A stretch of DNA of 64,000 bases, from contig CAIPQN010000110.1 of NCBI GenBank assembly GCA_903867225.1, positions 58,887 to 122,886 of the forward strand. The letters are read 5' to 3'. The notes under the pieces are model-generated. The model worked only from the letters and a program-made list of their open reading frames with translations. It searched no databases and was not told the origin of the DNA. How positions within the stretch are numbered: position 1 is the stretch's first letter; each line of letters opens with the position of its first letter. Position numbers and translations under genes: made by a program. Positions 35,182 to 48,156 of this stretch are shown here, one piece after another. The DNA comes from an uncultured Pseudomonadota bacterium. Lineage in GTDB: Bacteria > Pseudomonadota > Gammaproteobacteria > Methylococcales > Methylomonadaceae.

Positions 35182-38100
35182 TTAACCAACCCAAGCTCGC
35201 GCATTACTAAACAATCGCAACCACGCGCCATCTTTATCCCAATCGTTTGGATGCCACGAATTTTGCAAGGTTCTAAAACAACGTTCTGGATGCGGCATCA
35301 TGATTGTGACTTTGCCGTCAGTTGTTGTCAAACCTGTAATCCCAAACGGTGAACCATTTGGATTTGCGGGGAAATCCGTTGTCGGAACGCCACGCGAATC
35401 CACATAAGACAACGCGATCATTTTTGCTTCAACGGCGGCTTGCAAATTTTGTGAAAACACCGCGCGACCTTCGCCATGTGCCACGACAACGGGCATTCTT
35501 GAACCTGCCATTCCTGCCAACAAAATCGAAGGCGACTCTTCAACTTTCACCATTGCAACACGCGCTTCAAATTGTTCCGAATTATTCCGTGCAAAACGCG
35601 CCCAATGTTGTGCATTCGGGATGATTTCTTTCAAACCTGATAACATTTGGCAACCGTTACAAACCCCTAAACTAAAGGTATCTTCGCGGGCAAAAAATGC
35701 CGCGAATTCATCTCGCGCTTTTGGATTGAACAAAATCGATTTTGCCCACCCGCCGCCTGCACCTAAAACGTCGCCGTAAGAGAAACCGCCGCAAGCCACT
35801 AAACCTTTGAAATCTTGCAAGCTAACACGCCCATGAATAATGTCGCTCATGTGAACATCGATGCTGGTAAAACCTGCGTGGTCAAACGCTGCCGCCATTT
35901 CAACGTGACCATTTACGCCTTGTTCACGCAAAATGGCGACTTTCGGACGGCTCAAATTTAAAAACGGTGCAGCAATATCTTCTTTTGCGTCAAATGTTAA
36001 AAGTGCGTGCAAACCACGGTCTGAATCATCAGCAATTTGTTCAAATTCTTGTTTCGCACACGCTGGATTATCGCGCAACGCTTGCATTCTGAAACTTAAT
36101 TCTGACCACGTTTTTTGCAGATTTGCGCGAGTTTCGCTGTAAATGATTTCACCGTTTTGCGAAATGTTTAAACGTTGATTTTCATGCGTGCCGACTGTGC
36201 CAATTTCAAATACGCAATCGACTAAACCGTTGTGTGCTAGCAAGGTTTTAACGCCTGCCAAATCTTCGGCTTTAACTTGAACGACTGCGCCGAGTTCTTC
36301 ATTGAACAATTCGCTTAAAACATCACCGCTTAAATTTAAATTCACTTCCAAACGGCTTGCGAAAAGCATTTCTGCTGCAACGGCCAATAAACCACCATCT
36401 GAACGGTCGTGATAAGCAAGTAATTTATCATTTTGATTGAGAGTTTGAATTGATTCAAAAAACGCTTTCAATCGTTTTGCATCGTCAACATCAGGGACAC
36501 AATCGCCGAGTTGGTTATAAACCTGCGCCAAAACGGAACCACCTAAACGATTTTTACCTGCGCCTAAATCAATTAGCAGCAACACGCTATTTTCAACTGC
36601 TTTCAATTCAGGCGTAAGCGTTTTTGTTACATCCAAAACTGGCGCAAAGGCTGTAATAATCAACGATAACGGCGCAGTCATTGTTTTTTCGCCAGCTTCG
36701 TCGCGCCACACAGTTTTCATCGAAAGCGAATCTTTACCGACAGGAATCGCAATCCCTAATTCTGGGCAAAGTTCTAAACCGACGGCTTTCACAGTATCAA
36801 ATAACGCCGCATCTTCGCCAGCAACGCCTGCCGCTGCCATCCAATTTGCCGATAATTTAATATCGCGCACGGCATCAATTCGCGCTGCTGCTAAATTCGT
36901 CAACGCTTCACCAATTGCCATACGTCCCGAAGCAGGCGCGTTAATCACCGCAATTGGCGAACGTTCACCCATTGCCATCGCTTCGCCTGTTGTGGCTTGA
37001 AAACCTGACGTTGTCACGGCGACATCTGCCACAGGAATTTGCCAACGTCCAACCATTTGGTCACGCGCCACTAAACCTGTTACCGAACGATCGCCGATAT
37101 GAATTAAGAAACTTTTATCTGCGACGGCTGGGAACGCCAACACGCGGTTAATGGCTTCGGCGAGTTCGATATTTTCTGTGTTGAATGCCGCGACATTTGG
37201 CGCGACGTGTTCAACGATGCGGTGTAATTTTGGCGATTTACCAAACAATACCGACATCGGTAAATCAACAGGTTTGTCGCCCAATAAATTGTCCGAAAGG
37301 CTTAAATGTTCTTCGTCAGTCGCTTCGCCGATGACAGCAAATAAACAATGTTCGCGTTCGCAAAAAGAGGTAAATAATTCGAGTGATTCAGGTTTAATCG
37401 CTACAACGTAACGTTCTTGCGCTTCGTTGCACCAAATTTGCATTGGCGACATTCCTAAATCGGCGTTTTGTACGTTGCGTAATTCAAAACGCCCGCCGCG
37501 CTCGCAATCGTGGATAATTTCAGGCACGGCGTTCGACAAACCACCTGCGCCAATGTCGTGAATTGAAACGATGGGTGTGTTTTCACCGAGCGCGTTGCAA
37601 TGGTTGATGACTTCTTGGCAACGACGTTCCATTTCGGGATTTTCACGTTGCACGCTGGCAAAATCGAGTGTTTCAGAACTTTCACCTGACGCTTGCGACG
37701 ATGCTGCACCGCCGCCTAAACCAATTAACATCGCAGGACCACCCAAAATAATAATCAGTGAACCTACTGGAATCGGGTGTTTTTTCACGAGCATAGGGCG
37801 AATTGTGCCGACACCACCTGCAATCATAATCGGTTTGTGATAACCGCGAAGTTCGTTGTCGCTATTTAAAACAGGTTGTTCAAAGGTGCGAAAATAACCC
37901 GTTAAATTCGGACGACCAAATTCATTATTGAACGCCGCGCCACCGAGCGGAGCTTCCAACATAATGTCCAACGCTGAGGCGATACGTTCAGGTTTGCCGT
38001 TTGCTTGTTCCCAAGGTTGTGCAAAATCAGGGATTTGCAAATGTGAAACCGAAAAACCTGTTAAACCTGCTTTCGGAGTTGAACCGCGACCTGTTGCGCC

Positions 38101-39033
38101 TTCGTCACGAATTTCACCACCTGAACCTGTTGCCGCACCTGAATAAGGTGAAATCGCGGTTGGATGATTATGCGTTTCAACTTTCATCAACAAATGTGCG
38201 GCTTCATTTTGATACGCATATTCGCCTGTGTGCGGATTACGAATAAAAACTGCCGTTTCTGCATTTTCAACAACTGACGCATTATCGCTGTAAGCCGTCA
38301 AAATACCATGCGGCGAAACATCAGAGGTGTGACGAATCATTTTGAACAAGGTTTGCGCTTGTTCTACGCCGTCAATTGTCCAATCGGCGTTAAAAATTTT
38401 GTGGCGGCAATGTTCCGAATTTGCTTGCGCGAACATCATCAATTCCACGTCAGTCGGATTGCGTTCAAGTCCAACAAATGCGTCGGTTAAATAATCAATT
38501 TCATCTGCGGATAACGCTAAACCTAAAATTGTATTTGCTAAAACCAATGCGTCACGTCCTTGTTCAAGAACATTAACACGTTGCAAAGGTTGTGGTTCGT
38601 GATGCGCGAAAAGTTCCAAATTGCTTTGGTCAAAAATCACCGTTTGCGTCATGCGGTCGTGCAATTTTTTAGCGACGTTTTCATTCAACGGCGATGCGCT
38701 AACAATGAAGTATTCAATCCCACGTTCGATACGTTCAATATCAGTTAATCCGCAACGGTGTGCGATGTCTGTGGCTTTGCTTGACCACGGCGAAATCGTT
38801 CCTGAACGTGGCACAACTAATAAACATTCACCTGTTTCTTCGATAGTTTTGGTTGAACCGTAAGTGAGTAATTGTTCCAAAATCGGACGCTGTTCGTTAG
38901 TCAAATTTCCCGATACAAAATGCACAAAACGGGCTGCGACTTTTTGAATGTCGGGTTGCACAGTTTGTAAATCGGAAAGTAATTTTTCTAAACGGAATTC
39001 GGATAAGGCGGCGGTGCTGATAAGTTTTTGCAT
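35182..39033 (-). CDS. purL: Phosphoribosylformylglycinamidine synthase PurL
   Basis: 1283 residues, the single-chain gammaproteobacterial form. The N-terminal linker domain, two FGAM synthetase repeats with [20 protein letters not shown], and the C-terminal glutaminase with its Cys in [17 protein letters not shown] and MPHPERCFR are all in place. It makes FGAM from FGAR with glutamine and ATP, step 4 of purine synthesis. Nothing looks missing. Gaps on both sides are short (42 bp to the histidine kinase, 230 bp to the ComEA-like gene). Confidence 0.97.
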   Translation of the reverse strand: MQKLISTAALSEFRLEKLLSDLQTVQPDIQKVAARFVHFVSGNLTNEQRPILEQLLTYGSTKTIEETGECLLVVPRSGTISPWSSKATDIAHRCGLTDIERIERGIEYFIVSASPLNENVAKKLHDRMTQTVIFDQSNLELFAHHEPQPLQRVNVLEQGRDALVLANTILGLALSADEIDYLTDAFVGLERNPTDVELMMFAQANSEHCRHKIFNADWTIDGVEQAQTLFKMIRHTSDVSPHGILTAYSDNASVVENAETAVFIRNPHTGEYAYQNEAAHLLMKVETHNHPTAISPYSGAATGSGGEIRDEGATGRGSTPKAGLTGFSVSHLQIPDFAQPWEQANGKPERIASALDIMLEAPLGGAAFNNEFGRPNLTGYFRTFEQPVLNSDNELRGYHKPIMIAGGVGTIRPMLVKKHPIPVGSLIIILGGPAMLIGLGGGAASSQASGESSETLDFASVQRENPEMERRCQEVINHCNALGENTPIVSIHDIGAGGLSNAVPEIIHDCERGGRFELRNVQNADLGMSPMQIWCNEAQERYVVAIKPESLELFTSFCEREHCLFAVIGEATDEEHLSLSDNLLGDKPVDLPMSVLFGKSPKLHRIVEHVAPNVAAFNTENIELAEAINRVLAFPAVADKSFLIHIGDRSVTGLVARDQMVGRWQIPVADVAVTTSGFQATTGEAMAMGERSPIAVINAPASGRMAIGEALTNLAAARIDAVRDIKLSANWMAAAGVAGEDAALFDTVKAVGLELCPELGIAIPVGKDSLSMKTVWRDEAGEKTMTAPLSLIITAFAPVLDVTKTLTPELKAVENSVLLLIDLGAGKNRLGGSVLAQVYNQLGDCVPDVDDAKRLKAFFESIQTLNQNDKLLAYHDRSDGGLLAVAAEMLFASRLEVNLNLSGDVLSELFNEELGAVVQVKAEDLAGVKTLLAHNGLVDCVFEIGTVGTHENQRLNISQNGEIIYSETRANLQKTWSELSFRMQALRDNPACAKQEFEQIADDSDRGLHALLTFDAKEDIAAPFLNLSRPKVAILREQGVNGHVEMAAAFDHAGFTSIDVHMSDIIHGRVSLQDFKGLVACGGFSYGDVLGAGGGWAKSILFNPKARDEFAAFFAREDTFSLGVCNGCQMLSGLKEIIPNAQHWARFARNNSEQFEARVAMVKVEESPSILLAGMAGSRMPVVVAHGEGRAVFSQNLQAAVEAKMIALSYVDSRGVPTTDFPANPNGSPFGITGLTTTDGKVTIMMPHPERCFRTLQNSWHPNDWDKDGAWLRLFSNARAWVG

Positions 39034-39263
39034 GGTTTTTTGGAGTGGTTTTATTGATATAAACTAACAAGTACCAAGAACATTAATTTATCGGGAGATG
39101 ATTTTTAATGATACGAATTTCAGGGTATTTTTAGCAAATGCGGTAAAAATATAGAAAATTAAATACGTTAGGTGGGTAGGGTACGGTCAAAAAAATTCCA
39201 TTTAATGATTTTAAAAAATAAATAGGGGAAATTACTTTTGACTATACCCTTTGATGAATCTTA

Positions 39264-39653
39264 TTATTTTGCAACAGGAGCAGCAACAGGAGCAGCAACA
39301 GGAGCAGCAACAGGAGCAGCAACAGGAGCAGCAACAGGAGCAGCAACAGGAGCAGGAGCGACATCTGAAAATAAAATATCTGATTTTATTTTTTCGATAG
39401 TTTTAGCACCAATACCTGAAACTTTATTCAAATCTTCAAGTGTTTTGAAGTCACCATTTTTAGTACGGTAGTCAATGATAGCTTGTGCTTTTTTGAGACC
39501 AAAACCAGACACTGAATCTGCGATTTTTTGAGCATCAGCGGTATTTATATTAACAGGTGACGCAGAAACGTTGGCAGAGAATAGAATTGCTAGAGTAAGT
39601 AGTCGTTTTATCATGATAATTCCAAAATTTAAGTGATATTTTACAGACGACAA
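39264..39653 (-). CDS. ComEA-like helix-hairpin-helix protein with APVA repeats
   Basis: 129 residues. Signal peptide ends at VSA|S. Two helix-hairpin-helix motifs form the ComEA domain: VNINTADAQKIADSVSGFGL and FKTLEDLNKVSGIGAKTIEK. ComEA proteins bind double-stranded DNA in the periplasm during natural uptake; small gammaproteobacterial versions are common. The C-terminus is seven tandem APVA units encoded by a perfect 12-bp DNA repeat, ending in Lys. The PilT gene in this window (50480) would fit type IV pilus-driven uptake, but no other competence gene is present. Confidence 0.88.
   Translation of the reverse strand: MSSVKYHLNFGIIMIKRLLTLAILFSANVSASPVNINTADAQKIADSVSGFGLKKAQAIIDYRTKNGDFKTLEDLNKVSGIGAKTIEKIKSDILFSDVAPAPVAAPVAAPVAAPVAAPVAAPVAAPVAK
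39271..39354. repeat. Perfect 12-bp tandem repeat, seven copies, in the comEA-like gene
   Basis: Seven identical GCAACAGGAGCA units (plus-strand sense) without a mismatch, coding APVA on the minus strand. Because the unit is a multiple of three, copy number can change without a frameshift. Confidence 0.95.
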
Positions 39654-39688
39654 TGATAGTTAAAATCGTATTTTAATACCATAAGTAT

Positions 39689-40597
<909 letters not shown>

Positions 40598-41893
40598 TTA
40601 ACGGTGTTGAGGCGGTAAATCGCGTTGCGTTGCTCCAACAAATAACTGACGTGGACGACCAATGCGTTGTTCAGGGTCAGAAATCATTTCGTCCCAATGA
40701 GCAATCCAGCCAATTGTGCGTCCCATAGCGAAAATTGCAGTAAACATATTAGTCGGAATACCGAGCGCGTGTAACACAATACCCGAATAAAAATCGACGT
40801 TTGGATACAATTTTTTCTCTTTAAAATAAGGATCTTCTAATGCAAGTTGTTCGAGAGCTAACGCGAGCTTGAACAATTTGTCATCATGTAAACCGAGTTC
40901 TTCCAACACTTCGTAGCACGTCGCACGCATTAATTTTGCACGCGGATCGTAATTTTTGTAAACACGATGTCCAAAACCCATCAATCGGAACGAATCATTT
41001 TTATCTTTCGCTCGCGCAATAAATTTTGGAATTTCAGAAACATCACCGATTTGTTTCAACATATTTAAAACGGCTTCATTCGCGCCACCGTGAGCCGCTC
41101 CCCATAAACACGCAATTCCTGCTGTAATACACGCATACGGATTTGCACCACTCGAACCCGCTAAACGCACAGTCGAAGTGGACGCGTTTTGTTCGTGGTC
41201 GGCGTGTAAAATCAAAATACGTTCCAACGCATGAACTAAAACAGGATTCGGAACGTAATTATCACAGGGCGTGGCGAACATCATTCGCATGAAGTTTTCG
41301 ACGTAGCTCAATTTATTATTCGGATACATAAACGGCAAACCGATGCTGTATTTGTAACACATCGCCACAATCGTCGGCACTTTCGCAATCAATCGAATTG
41401 CACTTAAATCGCGGTCTTTTTTAGAGGTAATATCGAGTGCATCATGATAAAACGCGGATAACGCGCCAACCACGCCAACCATAATCGCCATCGGATGCGC
41501 GTCTCGGCGGAAGCCTTTGAAAAAGTTTGTCAATTGGTCATGAACCATTGTGTGCATGGTGATGTTTTGCTCAAACGCGGTTAATTCATCCGCTGTTGGC
41601 AATGCGTCATACAACAATAAATAACACACTTCTAAAAAGGTACCGCGTTCAGCGAGTTGCTCAATGGGATAACCACGGTATAACAAAATGCCTTTTTCAC
41701 CGTCGATATAAGTAATATCCGATGAACAACTTGCCGTCGAAGTAAAACCTGGGTCGTAAGTGAACATTCCCGTGTTTTTATACAACGCTTGAACATCAAT
41801 AACGTCTGGTCCAATTGTGCCTTTCAAAACGGGTAATTCACATAGCGGCTGTGAATTTTCGTCGTGCAAAGTAAATGTGCGTGTTGGGGTCAT
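40598..41893 (-). CDS. gltA: Citrate synthase GltA
   Basis: 431 residues, type II hexameric form of gram-negatives. Catalytic residues are in [33 protein letters not shown] (His) and [15 protein letters not shown] (His), and the Asp in [17 protein letters not shown]. It joins oxaloacetate and acetyl-CoA at the start of the TCA cycle. argB follows closely. A hairpin lies in the leader upstream (41924-41957). Confidence 0.96.
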   Translation of the reverse strand: MTPTRTFTLHDENSQPLCELPVLKGTIGPDVIDVQALYKNTGMFTYDPGFTSTASCSSDITYIDGEKGILLYRGYPIEQLAERGTFLEVCYLLLYDALPTADELTAFEQNITMHTMVHDQLTNFFKGFRRDAHPMAIMVGVVGALSAFYHDALDITSKKDRDLSAIRLIAKVPTIVAMCYKYSIGLPFMYPNNKLSYVENFMRMMFATPCDNYVPNPVLVHALERILILHADHEQNASTSTVRLAGSSGANPYACITAGIACLWGAAHGGANEAVLNMLKQIGDVSEIPKFIARAKDKNDSFRLMGFGHRVYKNYDPRAKLMRATCYEVLEELGLHDDKLFKLALALEQLALEDPYFKEKKLYPNVDFYSGIVLHALGIPTNMFTAIFAMGRTIGWIAHWDEMISDPEQRIGRPRQLFVGATQRDLPPQHR

Positions 41894-41923
41894 GATTTTT
41901 CTCGATTGTAGTTTTACAAATAT

Positions 41924-41957
41924 AAGGGCAAGTACCCGTTTGAGAATGCTCGCCCTT
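41924..41957 (-). terminator. Hairpin between eda and gltA
   Basis: AAGGGC (41924-41929) and GCCCTT (41952-41957) can pair around a 22-base loop. It lies after the eda stop and before the gltA start on the minus strand. The T-run is poor, so it may instead be part of a gltA leader. Confidence 0.35.
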
Positions 41958-41974
41958 AAAGCCCACTTTTCTAA

Positions 41975-42619
41975 TTAACGATTTACGCCAGCAATGGCTT
42001 GTTGAGCAAGTTCAGTGACTTTCGCCCAATCTTTATTTTTTACTGCATCAGCAGGTGCAAGCCATGAACCGCCCACGCAAGCAACGTTACTAAGTTTTAA
42101 ATAGTCATTGTAATTGGCTAACGAAATGCCGCCCGTTGGGCAAAAAGTCACTTGTGGAATTGGACCAGCAATCGCTTTCAACATAGGAATTCCACCCGCA
42201 TTTTCAGCAGGGAAAAATTTGAAGTGGTCTAAACCATATTCCATGCCGAGCATTAATTCTGACAAGCTCGAAATTCCTGGAATTAACGCAATTGAACTTT
42301 TTTGTGCCGCAGCTAATAACGTTGGCGTTAAACCTGGGCTAATGGCAAAAACAGCCCCTGCTTCTTCTGCGGCTTTCAATTGTTCTGGCGTTAAAATCGT
42401 ACCCGCGCCGACAATCGCGTCGGGAACTTCTTGGGCAATTTGACGAATCGCATCTAAGGCAACAGCGGTGCGTAAGGTAATTTCTAAAACTCGGATTCCA
42501 CCAGCCACTAACGCTTTTGCTAACGGTACTGCGTTTTCTAAATCTTGAATGACCATCACTGGCATGACTGGACTGGCGTTTAAAACGTCTTTAGGTTGAA
42601 TTTTCCACTGATTGTTCAT
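41975..42619 (-). CDS. eda: KHG/KDPG aldolase Eda
   Basis: 214 residues from ATG 42619; in-frame codons further upstream would add a poor N-terminus. Class I aldolase motifs: [15 protein letters not shown] (Glu and Arg), VGAGTIL, and the Schiff-base Lys in [13 protein letters not shown], then FCPTGGI. It cleaves 2-keto-3-deoxy-6-phosphogluconate to pyruvate and glyceraldehyde 3-phosphate in the Entner-Doudoroff path. edd is not in the window, so the path cannot be confirmed here. Confidence 0.93.
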   Translation of the reverse strand: MNNQWKIQPKDVLNASPVMPVMVIQDLENAVPLAKALVAGGIRVLEITLRTAVALDAIRQIAQEVPDAIVGAGTILTPEQLKAAEEAGAVFAISPGLTPTLLAAAQKSSIALIPGISSLSELMLGMEYGLDHFKFFPAENAGGIPMLKAIAGPIPQVTFCPTGGISLANYNDYLKLSNVACVGGSWLAPADAVKNKDWAKVTELAQQAIAGVNR

Positions 42620-42726
42620 TTTTAACTCGCTGTGTATGGGTAATAAAAGGGAAATTGCTCTAATTTCGAGGCGCATTATCGCAGAATTTGACTGTTTTTA
42701 CAGTTACAATGCGGTTGTACCGCAAG

Positions 42727-43575
42727 TTACAACGCCAATAAATCTAAATCGGTATCCGCAACCGCGTTCGGTTCAAGCAATAAATTCACAAAATCAAACA
42801 AATTTCTATCGGCTAATTGCGAAGGTGCGACATTTTGCAAGCTGGTGAAAATCGTTTCCAAACGACCAGGAAATTGTTTGTCCCACACTTTCAACATATC
42901 TTTCATAGCTTTACGTTGCAAATTTTCTTGCGACCCACACAAATTACACGGAATAATCGGGAAGTTTTTGAACGCGGCAAAACGCTCAATATCTTTTTCG
43001 CGTGTGTAAGCTAATGGACGAATGATGATATTTTTTTTGTCGTCACTTAACAATTTTGGCGGCATCGCTTTGAGTTTGCCTCCGTAAAAAATGTTCAAAA
43101 AGAACGTTTCTAAAATATCGTCACGATGATGACCGAGCGCAATTTTTGTTATCCCATTCGCTTCCGCGTAGCCATAAAGTGTGCCTCGTCGCAAACGTGA
43201 ACACAAACTGCACGTCGTTTGCCCTTCTGGAATTACCCGTTTCACGACGCTGTAAGTGTCTTTTTCAATAACGTGATACGGCACGCCAATTTTTTCAAGG
43301 TATTCGGGCAAAACGTGTTCGGGAAAACCAGGTTGTTTTTGGTCTAAATTCACCGCCAACAATTCAAAATTCACAGGTGCCGTTTTTTGCAAATTCATCA
43401 AGACATCAAGCATCGTGTAAGAATCTTTGCCGCCCGACAAACAAACCATGATTTTGTCGCCGTTTTCAATCATGTTGAAATCAGCAATCGCATCGCCGAC
43501 ACTGTGACGCAAACGTTTTTGAATTTTGTTAAATTCAAATCTCTCTTTTTGGTTTAAATCAGAATGTTCAGTCAT
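42727..43575 (-). CDS. ttcA: tRNA 2-thiocytidine(32) synthetase TtcA
   Basis: 282 residues from ATG 43575. The PP-loop SGGKDSYTM and two CXXC motifs, CSLC and CNLC, are the TtcA hallmarks; they hold a 4Fe-4S cluster. [20 protein letters not shown] is also typical. TtcA thiolates cytidine 32 of some tRNAs. The start overlaps the stop of the preceding methyltransferase gene (ATGA), so translation is coupled. Confidence 0.95.
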   Translation of the reverse strand: MTEHSDLNQKERFEFNKIQKRLRHSVGDAIADFNMIENGDKIMVCLSGGKDSYTMLDVLMNLQKTAPVNFELLAVNLDQKQPGFPEHVLPEYLEKIGVPYHVIEKDTYSVVKRVIPEGQTTCSLCSRLRRGTLYGYAEANGITKIALGHHRDDILETFFLNIFYGGKLKAMPPKLLSDDKKNIIIRPLAYTREKDIERFAAFKNFPIIPCNLCGSQENLQRKAMKDMLKVWDKQFPGRLETIFTSLQNVAPSQLADRNLFDFVNLLLEPNAVADTDLDLLAL

Positions 43576-44507
43576 TTTTGAGAAAAGCAAGAATCTAAAA
43601 CCTGTTTGGCTTCAGTAAATTTTGAAGTAGCGCGATGTTCATTGAGAATTTTACGAACTTTTCCAAGCAATCGTAAATACGGAAACGACGATAAATAATG
43701 ATTAAAAATGGTGTGATTTTTGACAATCGCAAACACTTTTTCATAATTGCCGAGAATTTCAAGAGCGGGTTCTACAATTTCTGTTTTTTGCGCGATTAAC
43801 GTGAGATTGCCACCGTCTTTAGAAAGTGCCGATTGAATCACCAAAAAGCCTGTTTTTTTAGCCAATAACGCCAATGTTTCTGGATTGAAATTGAACAAAT
43901 GCGCGGTGTGAAAGGTGCTTTTAGGTGATTGGCAAACGGCTTCCACATTCGGCACTTCTAACGCTAAAATCCCGTTAGGTTTTAACCACGTTCGCAATTT
44001 TTCAAGCATTGTCGTTGGATTATCAACGTGTTCTAAAACGTGCGACATGGTAATCAAATCAAACGTTTCAGCGGCGAATTCAAGATTTTGAGCAAAACCA
44101 ATTTGAACATTTAAACCGTATTGTTCTTTGGAATAATTGCCATAACCTTCATTTGGTTCAATCGCCGAAACATCAAAGCCTTTTTTCATCAATAAATACG
44201 AAAATTCGCCCCCGCCCGAACCGATTTCAAGCACCTTTTTTTTACCTGCCAAATGCGTTTCGAGGCGTTTATAACGTTCGATGGCGACATTTGCTGCGCG
44301 ATAAATATGCTTAATTTTCGGGCTGTAAGTGCCTTTGTAAAGAATGCGGTAATTTTTTTGATAATACTCAGCGGTATCAATCGGAAACGGATCGCTCCAA
44401 ACCAAACCGCAATTTTTGCAAATTACGGTTCGCAATGCGCCATCGCGTCCTACATTTGAAAGTTCATCGAAGTCTGTCGAATGGCACACATTACAAGGAT
44501 TTGTCAT
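43572..44507 (-). CDS. Class I SAM methyltransferase with zinc-ribbon N-terminus
   Basis: 311 residues. The N-terminus has a ribbon-like pair CNVC and CKNCGLVW. The methyltransferase core shows [15 protein letters not shown] (SAM binding, about 92-106), [13 protein letters not shown] and [15 protein letters not shown]. It resembles sugar or lipid C-methyltransferases with N-terminal zinc-binding pairs, often in polysaccharide loci. Here it sits 3 bp after fabB and overlaps ttcA, which is unusual. Substrate unknown. Confidence 0.8.
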   Translation of the reverse strand: MTNPCNVCHSTDFDELSNVGRDGALRTVICKNCGLVWSDPFPIDTAEYYQKNYRILYKGTYSPKIKHIYRAANVAIERYKRLETHLAGKKKVLEIGSGGGEFSYLLMKKGFDVSAIEPNEGYGNYSKEQYGLNVQIGFAQNLEFAAETFDLITMSHVLEHVDNPTTMLEKLRTWLKPNGILALEVPNVEAVCQSPKSTFHTAHLFNFNPETLALLAKKTGFLVIQSALSKDGGNLTLIAQKTEIVEPALEILGNYEKVFAIVKNHTIFNHYLSSFPYLRLLGKVRKILNEHRATSKFTEAKQVLDSCFSQK

Positions 44508-44510
44508 TGA

Positions 44511-45731
44511 TTAACCGTTGTAACGTTGGAAAATTAGCGTTGCATTCGTGCCGCCAAATCCAAAACTATTCGACATAATCGTGTTCAACGTGACGTTGTC
44601 TTGGCGTTCGCGGACGATGGGAATACCTTCTGCACCAGCGTCTAAATTCGTGATATTCGCCGATGCACTCAAGAAATTATTTTGCATCATCAATAACGAA
44701 TAAATCACTTCATTCACACCCGCCGCGCCTAATGCGTGACCTGTTAAAGATTTTGTTGAACTCACCCACGGCACGTTTGCCCCCGAAAACACTTCGCGTA
44801 ACGCGCCTAATTCTTTCGTATCACCGACAGGCGTACTCGTGCCGTGTGCGTTCACATAGTCGATTTTGCCATCAACCGTTGCCATCGCCTGCTGCATACA
44901 ACGCACCGCGCCTTCGCCTGATGGTTGAACCATGTCGTAACCGTCAGACGTTGCGCCATAACCGACCAATTCAGCGTAAATTTTCGCGCCACGCGCTTTG
45001 GCGTGTTCGAGTTCTTCAATCACCAAAACACCGCCGCCACCTGAAATCACAAAGCCGTCACGGCTTTCATCATAAGGACGTGAAGCCGTCGTGGGCGCGT
45101 CGTTATATTTTGAAGACATCGCGCCCATCGCATCGAATAACAATGACATTGTCCAATGCACTTCTTCGCCACCGCCTGCAAACACTACGTCTTGTTTGCC
45201 CATTTGAATCAATTCCATTGCGTGACCGATGCAATGTGCGCTGGTTGCACACGCTGACGTAATCGAATAATTCACGCCTTTAATTTTGAACGGTGTTGCT
45301 AAACACGCGGTATTGGTACTCGACATTGTGCGTGGCACGCGATATGGACCAACTTGTTTTACGCCTTTTTCGCGCAAAATATCGGCAGCTTCAACGACAT
45401 TCGCTGTCGAAGGTCCTCCAGAACCCATGACTAAACCCGTGCGAAAATTCGAGATTTCATTTTCTTCTAAACCCGAATCCTCAATGGCTTGTTGCATCGC
45501 AACGTAATTAAATGCCGCACCATCGCCCATAAAACGACGTACTTTGCGGTCAATTAAATTATCCAATTCAATTTTAATTGCGCCTTCCACTTGGCTACGC
45601 AAACCCATTTCTTTGTAAACGTCAGAAAAAACGATGCCTGAACGCCCATTTTTTAACGATTCAACGACTTCTTGTTGATTATTTCCAATGCTAGAGACAA
45701 TGCCTAAACCTGTAACGACCACACGTTTCAT
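44511..45731 (-). CDS. fabB: Beta-ketoacyl-ACP synthase I FabB
   Basis: 406 residues. Thiolase fold with catalytic Cys in [16 protein letters not shown] and two His in [15 protein letters not shown] and [18 protein letters not shown] extends acyl chains and is needed with FabA to pass unsaturated intermediates on. The fabA gene is 11 bp upstream on the same strand, giving the classic fabA-fabB operon for anaerobic-type unsaturated fatty acid synthesis. Confidence 0.95.
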   Translation of the reverse strand: MKRVVVTGLGIVSSIGNNQQEVVESLKNGRSGIVFSDVYKEMGLRSQVEGAIKIELDNLIDRKVRRFMGDGAAFNYVAMQQAIEDSGLEENEISNFRTGLVMGSGGPSTANVVEAADILREKGVKQVGPYRVPRTMSSTNTACLATPFKIKGVNYSITSACATSAHCIGHAMELIQMGKQDVVFAGGGEEVHWTMSLLFDAMGAMSSKYNDAPTTASRPYDESRDGFVISGGGGVLVIEELEHAKARGAKIYAELVGYGATSDGYDMVQPSGEGAVRCMQQAMATVDGKIDYVNAHGTSTPVGDTKELGALREVFSGANVPWVSSTKSLTGHALGAAGVNEVIYSLLMMQNNFLSASANITNLDAGAEGIPIVRERQDNVTLNTIMSNSFGFGGTNATLIFQRYNG

Positions 45732-45742
45732 TGTTTTTGCTC

Positions 45743-46258
45743 CTAAAAGTTTTCTGTCGAAGTAAATAAACCCACACGCAAATCTGTCGCTTCATAAATG
45801 ACTTTGCCGTCAACTTCCATCGTTGCATCGGCAATGCCCATGACCAATTTACGCATAATTACACGTTTTAAATTGACGCGATAAGTGACTTTCTTTGCAG
45901 TTGGTAAAACTTGTCCTGTGAATTTGACTTCGCCCACACCAAGCGCACGACCTTTGCCAGGTCCTCCCATCCAACACAAATAAAAGCCCACAATTTGCCA
46001 CATTGCGTCTAAACCTAAACATCCTGGCATCACTGGATCGCCTTTAAAATGGCAATCAAAAAACCATAAATCAGGGGTTATATCAAGTTCAGCGACAATT
46101 TCGCCTTTATCGAACGTGCCACCTTGGTCAGAAATATGCGTGATTCTGTCCATCATCAACATATTTGGTAAAGGAAGTTGTGCATTCGCTGCGCCGTATA
46201 ATTCGCCACGACCAGATTGAAGTAATTCTTCGCGGGTGAAACTGGATTGTTTCTGCAT
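45743..46258 (-). CDS. fabA: 3-hydroxydecanoyl-ACP dehydratase/isomerase FabA
   Basis: 171 residues from ATG 46258, which gives the standard length; the 17 in-frame codons upstream are unlike other FabA. The hot-dog fold active site is visible in [24 protein letters not shown], with the catalytic His and the Asp in LGLDA. It dehydrates 3-hydroxydecanoyl-ACP and isomerises the double bond to cis-3. It starts the fabA-fabB-methyltransferase-ttcA run and shares a gap with mtnA. Confidence 0.95.
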   Translation of the reverse strand: MQKQSSFTREELLQSGRGELYGAANAQLPLPNMLMMDRITHISDQGGTFDKGEIVAELDITPDLWFFDCHFKGDPVMPGCLGLDAMWQIVGFYLCWMGGPGKGRALGVGEVKFTGQVLPTAKKVTYRVNLKRVIMRKLVMGIADATMEVDGKVIYEATDLRVGLFTSTENF

Positions 46259-46423
46259 GAGTCTTAAAACCTTATTTGTAGTTATTCTTATTGAGTTACT
46301 GCGTGCCATTATCTAACAGTCACTGAAAAAAATCAGCTCAATTTTTGGACAATGAAATTATAGAGCTTCATTGAAACTTTCGATTAAACTACATGAAATT
46401 CAATTTTCACGGACTTAAAAATT

Positions 46424-47458
46424 ATGACAAATTCAACTGCACAAGCCTTGATTTGGACAGGCAATAGTTTAGACGTTTTAGATCAACGTCAATTACCAGA
46501 AATTACCAGATACGACAGTTACACCGATGCCGAAGGTGTTGCCGAAGCGATTAAATCTATGCGTGTTCGAGGTGCGCCAGCGATTGGTATTGCAGCAGCT
46601 TACGGCGTAGTTTTATCGGTTCAACAACATTTTTCGGATTCTGCGAATTGGCACAATTCGGTTTTTGCCGACATTGAAACGCTTGCACAATCACGTCCGA
46701 CAGCGGTTAATTTGTTTTGGGCGTTAGACAAAATGAAAGCCGTTCTCGCGCAAACGCATGAAAATATCGTTGATGCCGTGACTGAATGTGCGGTGACAAT
46801 TCACGCCGACGATTTGGCGGCAAATCAAACAATGGGCGATTTTGGCGCGACGTTATTGGTCGGCACGAAAGGCGTGATGACGCATTGCAACACGGGCAGT
46901 TTAGCGACGGGCGGTTATGGCACGGCGTTGGGCGTGATTCGGAGTGCGGTGGCGCAAAATCAACATTTAAAAATCTTTGCTGGTGAAACTCGTCCGTGGT
47001 TACAAGGCGCACGTTTAACGGTTTGGGAACTCGCACAAGACGGCATTTCATCAACGTTAATTGCCGATTCAGCGGCGGCATGGTTAATGAAATCTGGCGC
47101 AATCGATTGGGTTATTGTTGGCGCGGATAGAATTGCTGCGAATGGTGATACAGCAAACAAAATCGGCACTTATTCGCTCGCAACATTGGCGAAACAACAC
47201 GGCGTAAAATTTATGGTGGTTGCACCGACTTCAACGATTGATTGGAGTTTAGAAAATGGTGACAACATTCAAATCGAATGTCGTGAACCGCGTGAACTTT
47301 TGCCCGCTTGTTACGATGTGCCGAATTCATTGGTTAGTGCGTGGAATCCCGTTTTTGACGTTACGCCAGCCGCGTTAATCAGCGCAATCGTCACTGAAAA
47401 CGGCATTGTTTTGAATCCTTCTGAACACGCAAATGGCATTCGGAGTTTGCAAAAATGA
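46424..47458 (+). CDS. mtnA: S-methyl-5-thioribose-1-phosphate isomerase MtnA
   Basis: 344 residues. Signature residues: MRVRGAPAIGIAAAYGV, the Cys in THCNTGSLATGGYGTALG and the Asp in GADRIAANGDTANKIGTY. It converts methylthioribose 1-phosphate to the ribulose form in methionine salvage. No other mtn genes are nearby. The stop overlaps the start of cysZ by 4 bp. Confidence 0.94.
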   Translation: MTNSTAQALIWTGNSLDVLDQRQLPEITRYDSYTDAEGVAEAIKSMRVRGAPAIGIAAAYGVVLSVQQHFSDSANWHNSVFADIETLAQSRPTAVNLFWALDKMKAVLAQTHENIVDAVTECAVTIHADDLAANQTMGDFGATLLVGTKGVMTHCNTGSLATGGYGTALGVIRSAVAQNQHLKIFAGETRPWLQGARLTVWELAQDGISSTLIADSAAAWLMKSGAIDWVIVGADRIAANGDTANKIGTYSLATLAKQHGVKFMVVAPTSTIDWSLENGDNIQIECREPRELLPACYDVPNSLVSAWNPVFDVTPAALISAIVTENGIVLNPSEHANGIRSLQK

Positions 47459-48150
47459 TTAGCGCAATTTCGTATTTGTGGAAAGGCTTGAAATTGCTAA
47501 CTTCGCCCGCATTGCGTCCGTTTGTATTGATGCCGTTGTTGATAAATTTAGTGTTGTATAGCGTAGCGTTGGGATTAGGATTTTTGTATTTGAATCACTT
47601 AATTGAACAGCTAATTCCGTTGTGGTTGCATTGGCTAACGTGGCTGATTTATCCGCTATTTTTTACCAGTTTTTGCACGATTGGCTTTTTTACATTTTCA
47701 TTATTGGCAAATCTGATTGCCGCGCCATTTTATGCAAAACTTGCCGCAAAAACCCTTGAAGTAATTGACGCGCCAAGATTATCAACCGTTGAACCAAGTG
47801 CGAAACAAGTTTGGCAAGCAGAACTTAAACGATTGCGTTATTCGATGACGCACACTTTGCCATTGCTGATTTTATTTGTCATTCCCGTAGTGAATTTAAT
47901 CGCACCATTGCTTTGGTTGGGCTTTAGCGCGTGGTGCATGGCGTTGGAATACTTCGCTTATCCGCAAGAAAATCGCGGTGTTTTATTTCCTGAACAACAA
48001 GCGCAGTTGAAAACTATGAAATTGAGCGCGTTGAGTTTTGGCGGATTAGTGACTATTGGTCAAGCCTTGCCGATTATTAACATTGTAATTGCGCCCACCG
48101 CTGTAATTGCTGCGACGTTGCACGTTCAAGCTCGCACGACACAAAACTAA
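47455..48150 (+). CDS. cysZ: CysZ-like sulfate transport protein
   Basis: 231 residues with four clear hydrophobic regions. GLKLLTSPALRPFVLMPLLI and PFYAKLAAKTLEV are typical of the CysZ/EI24 family, as is LRYSMTHTLPLLILFVIPVVN. CysZ lets sulfate into the cell for cysteine synthesis. It is translationally coupled to mtnA, so both genes relate to sulfur metabolism. Confidence 0.87.
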   Translation: MISAISYLWKGLKLLTSPALRPFVLMPLLINLVLYSVALGLGFLYLNHLIEQLIPLWLHWLTWLIYPLFFTSFCTIGFFTFSLLANLIAAPFYAKLAAKTLEVIDAPRLSTVEPSAKQVWQAELKRLRYSMTHTLPLLILFVIPVVNLIAPLLWLGFSAWCMALEYFAYPQENRGVLFPEQQAQLKTMKLSALSFGGLVTIGQALPIINIVIAPTAVIAATLHVQARTTQN

Positions 48151-48156
48151 ATCGCG

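Noticed and set aside
39271..39354. Regular short repeats that could suggest a CRISPR array
   Set aside because: The unit is 12 bp, directly tandem with no spacers, and codes APVA in a clear ComEA-like protein.
44663..45262. 199-codon open frame on the plus strand
   Set aside because: Antisense to fabB, very rich in Arg/His/Leu, with no domain; a shadow of fabB codon usage.
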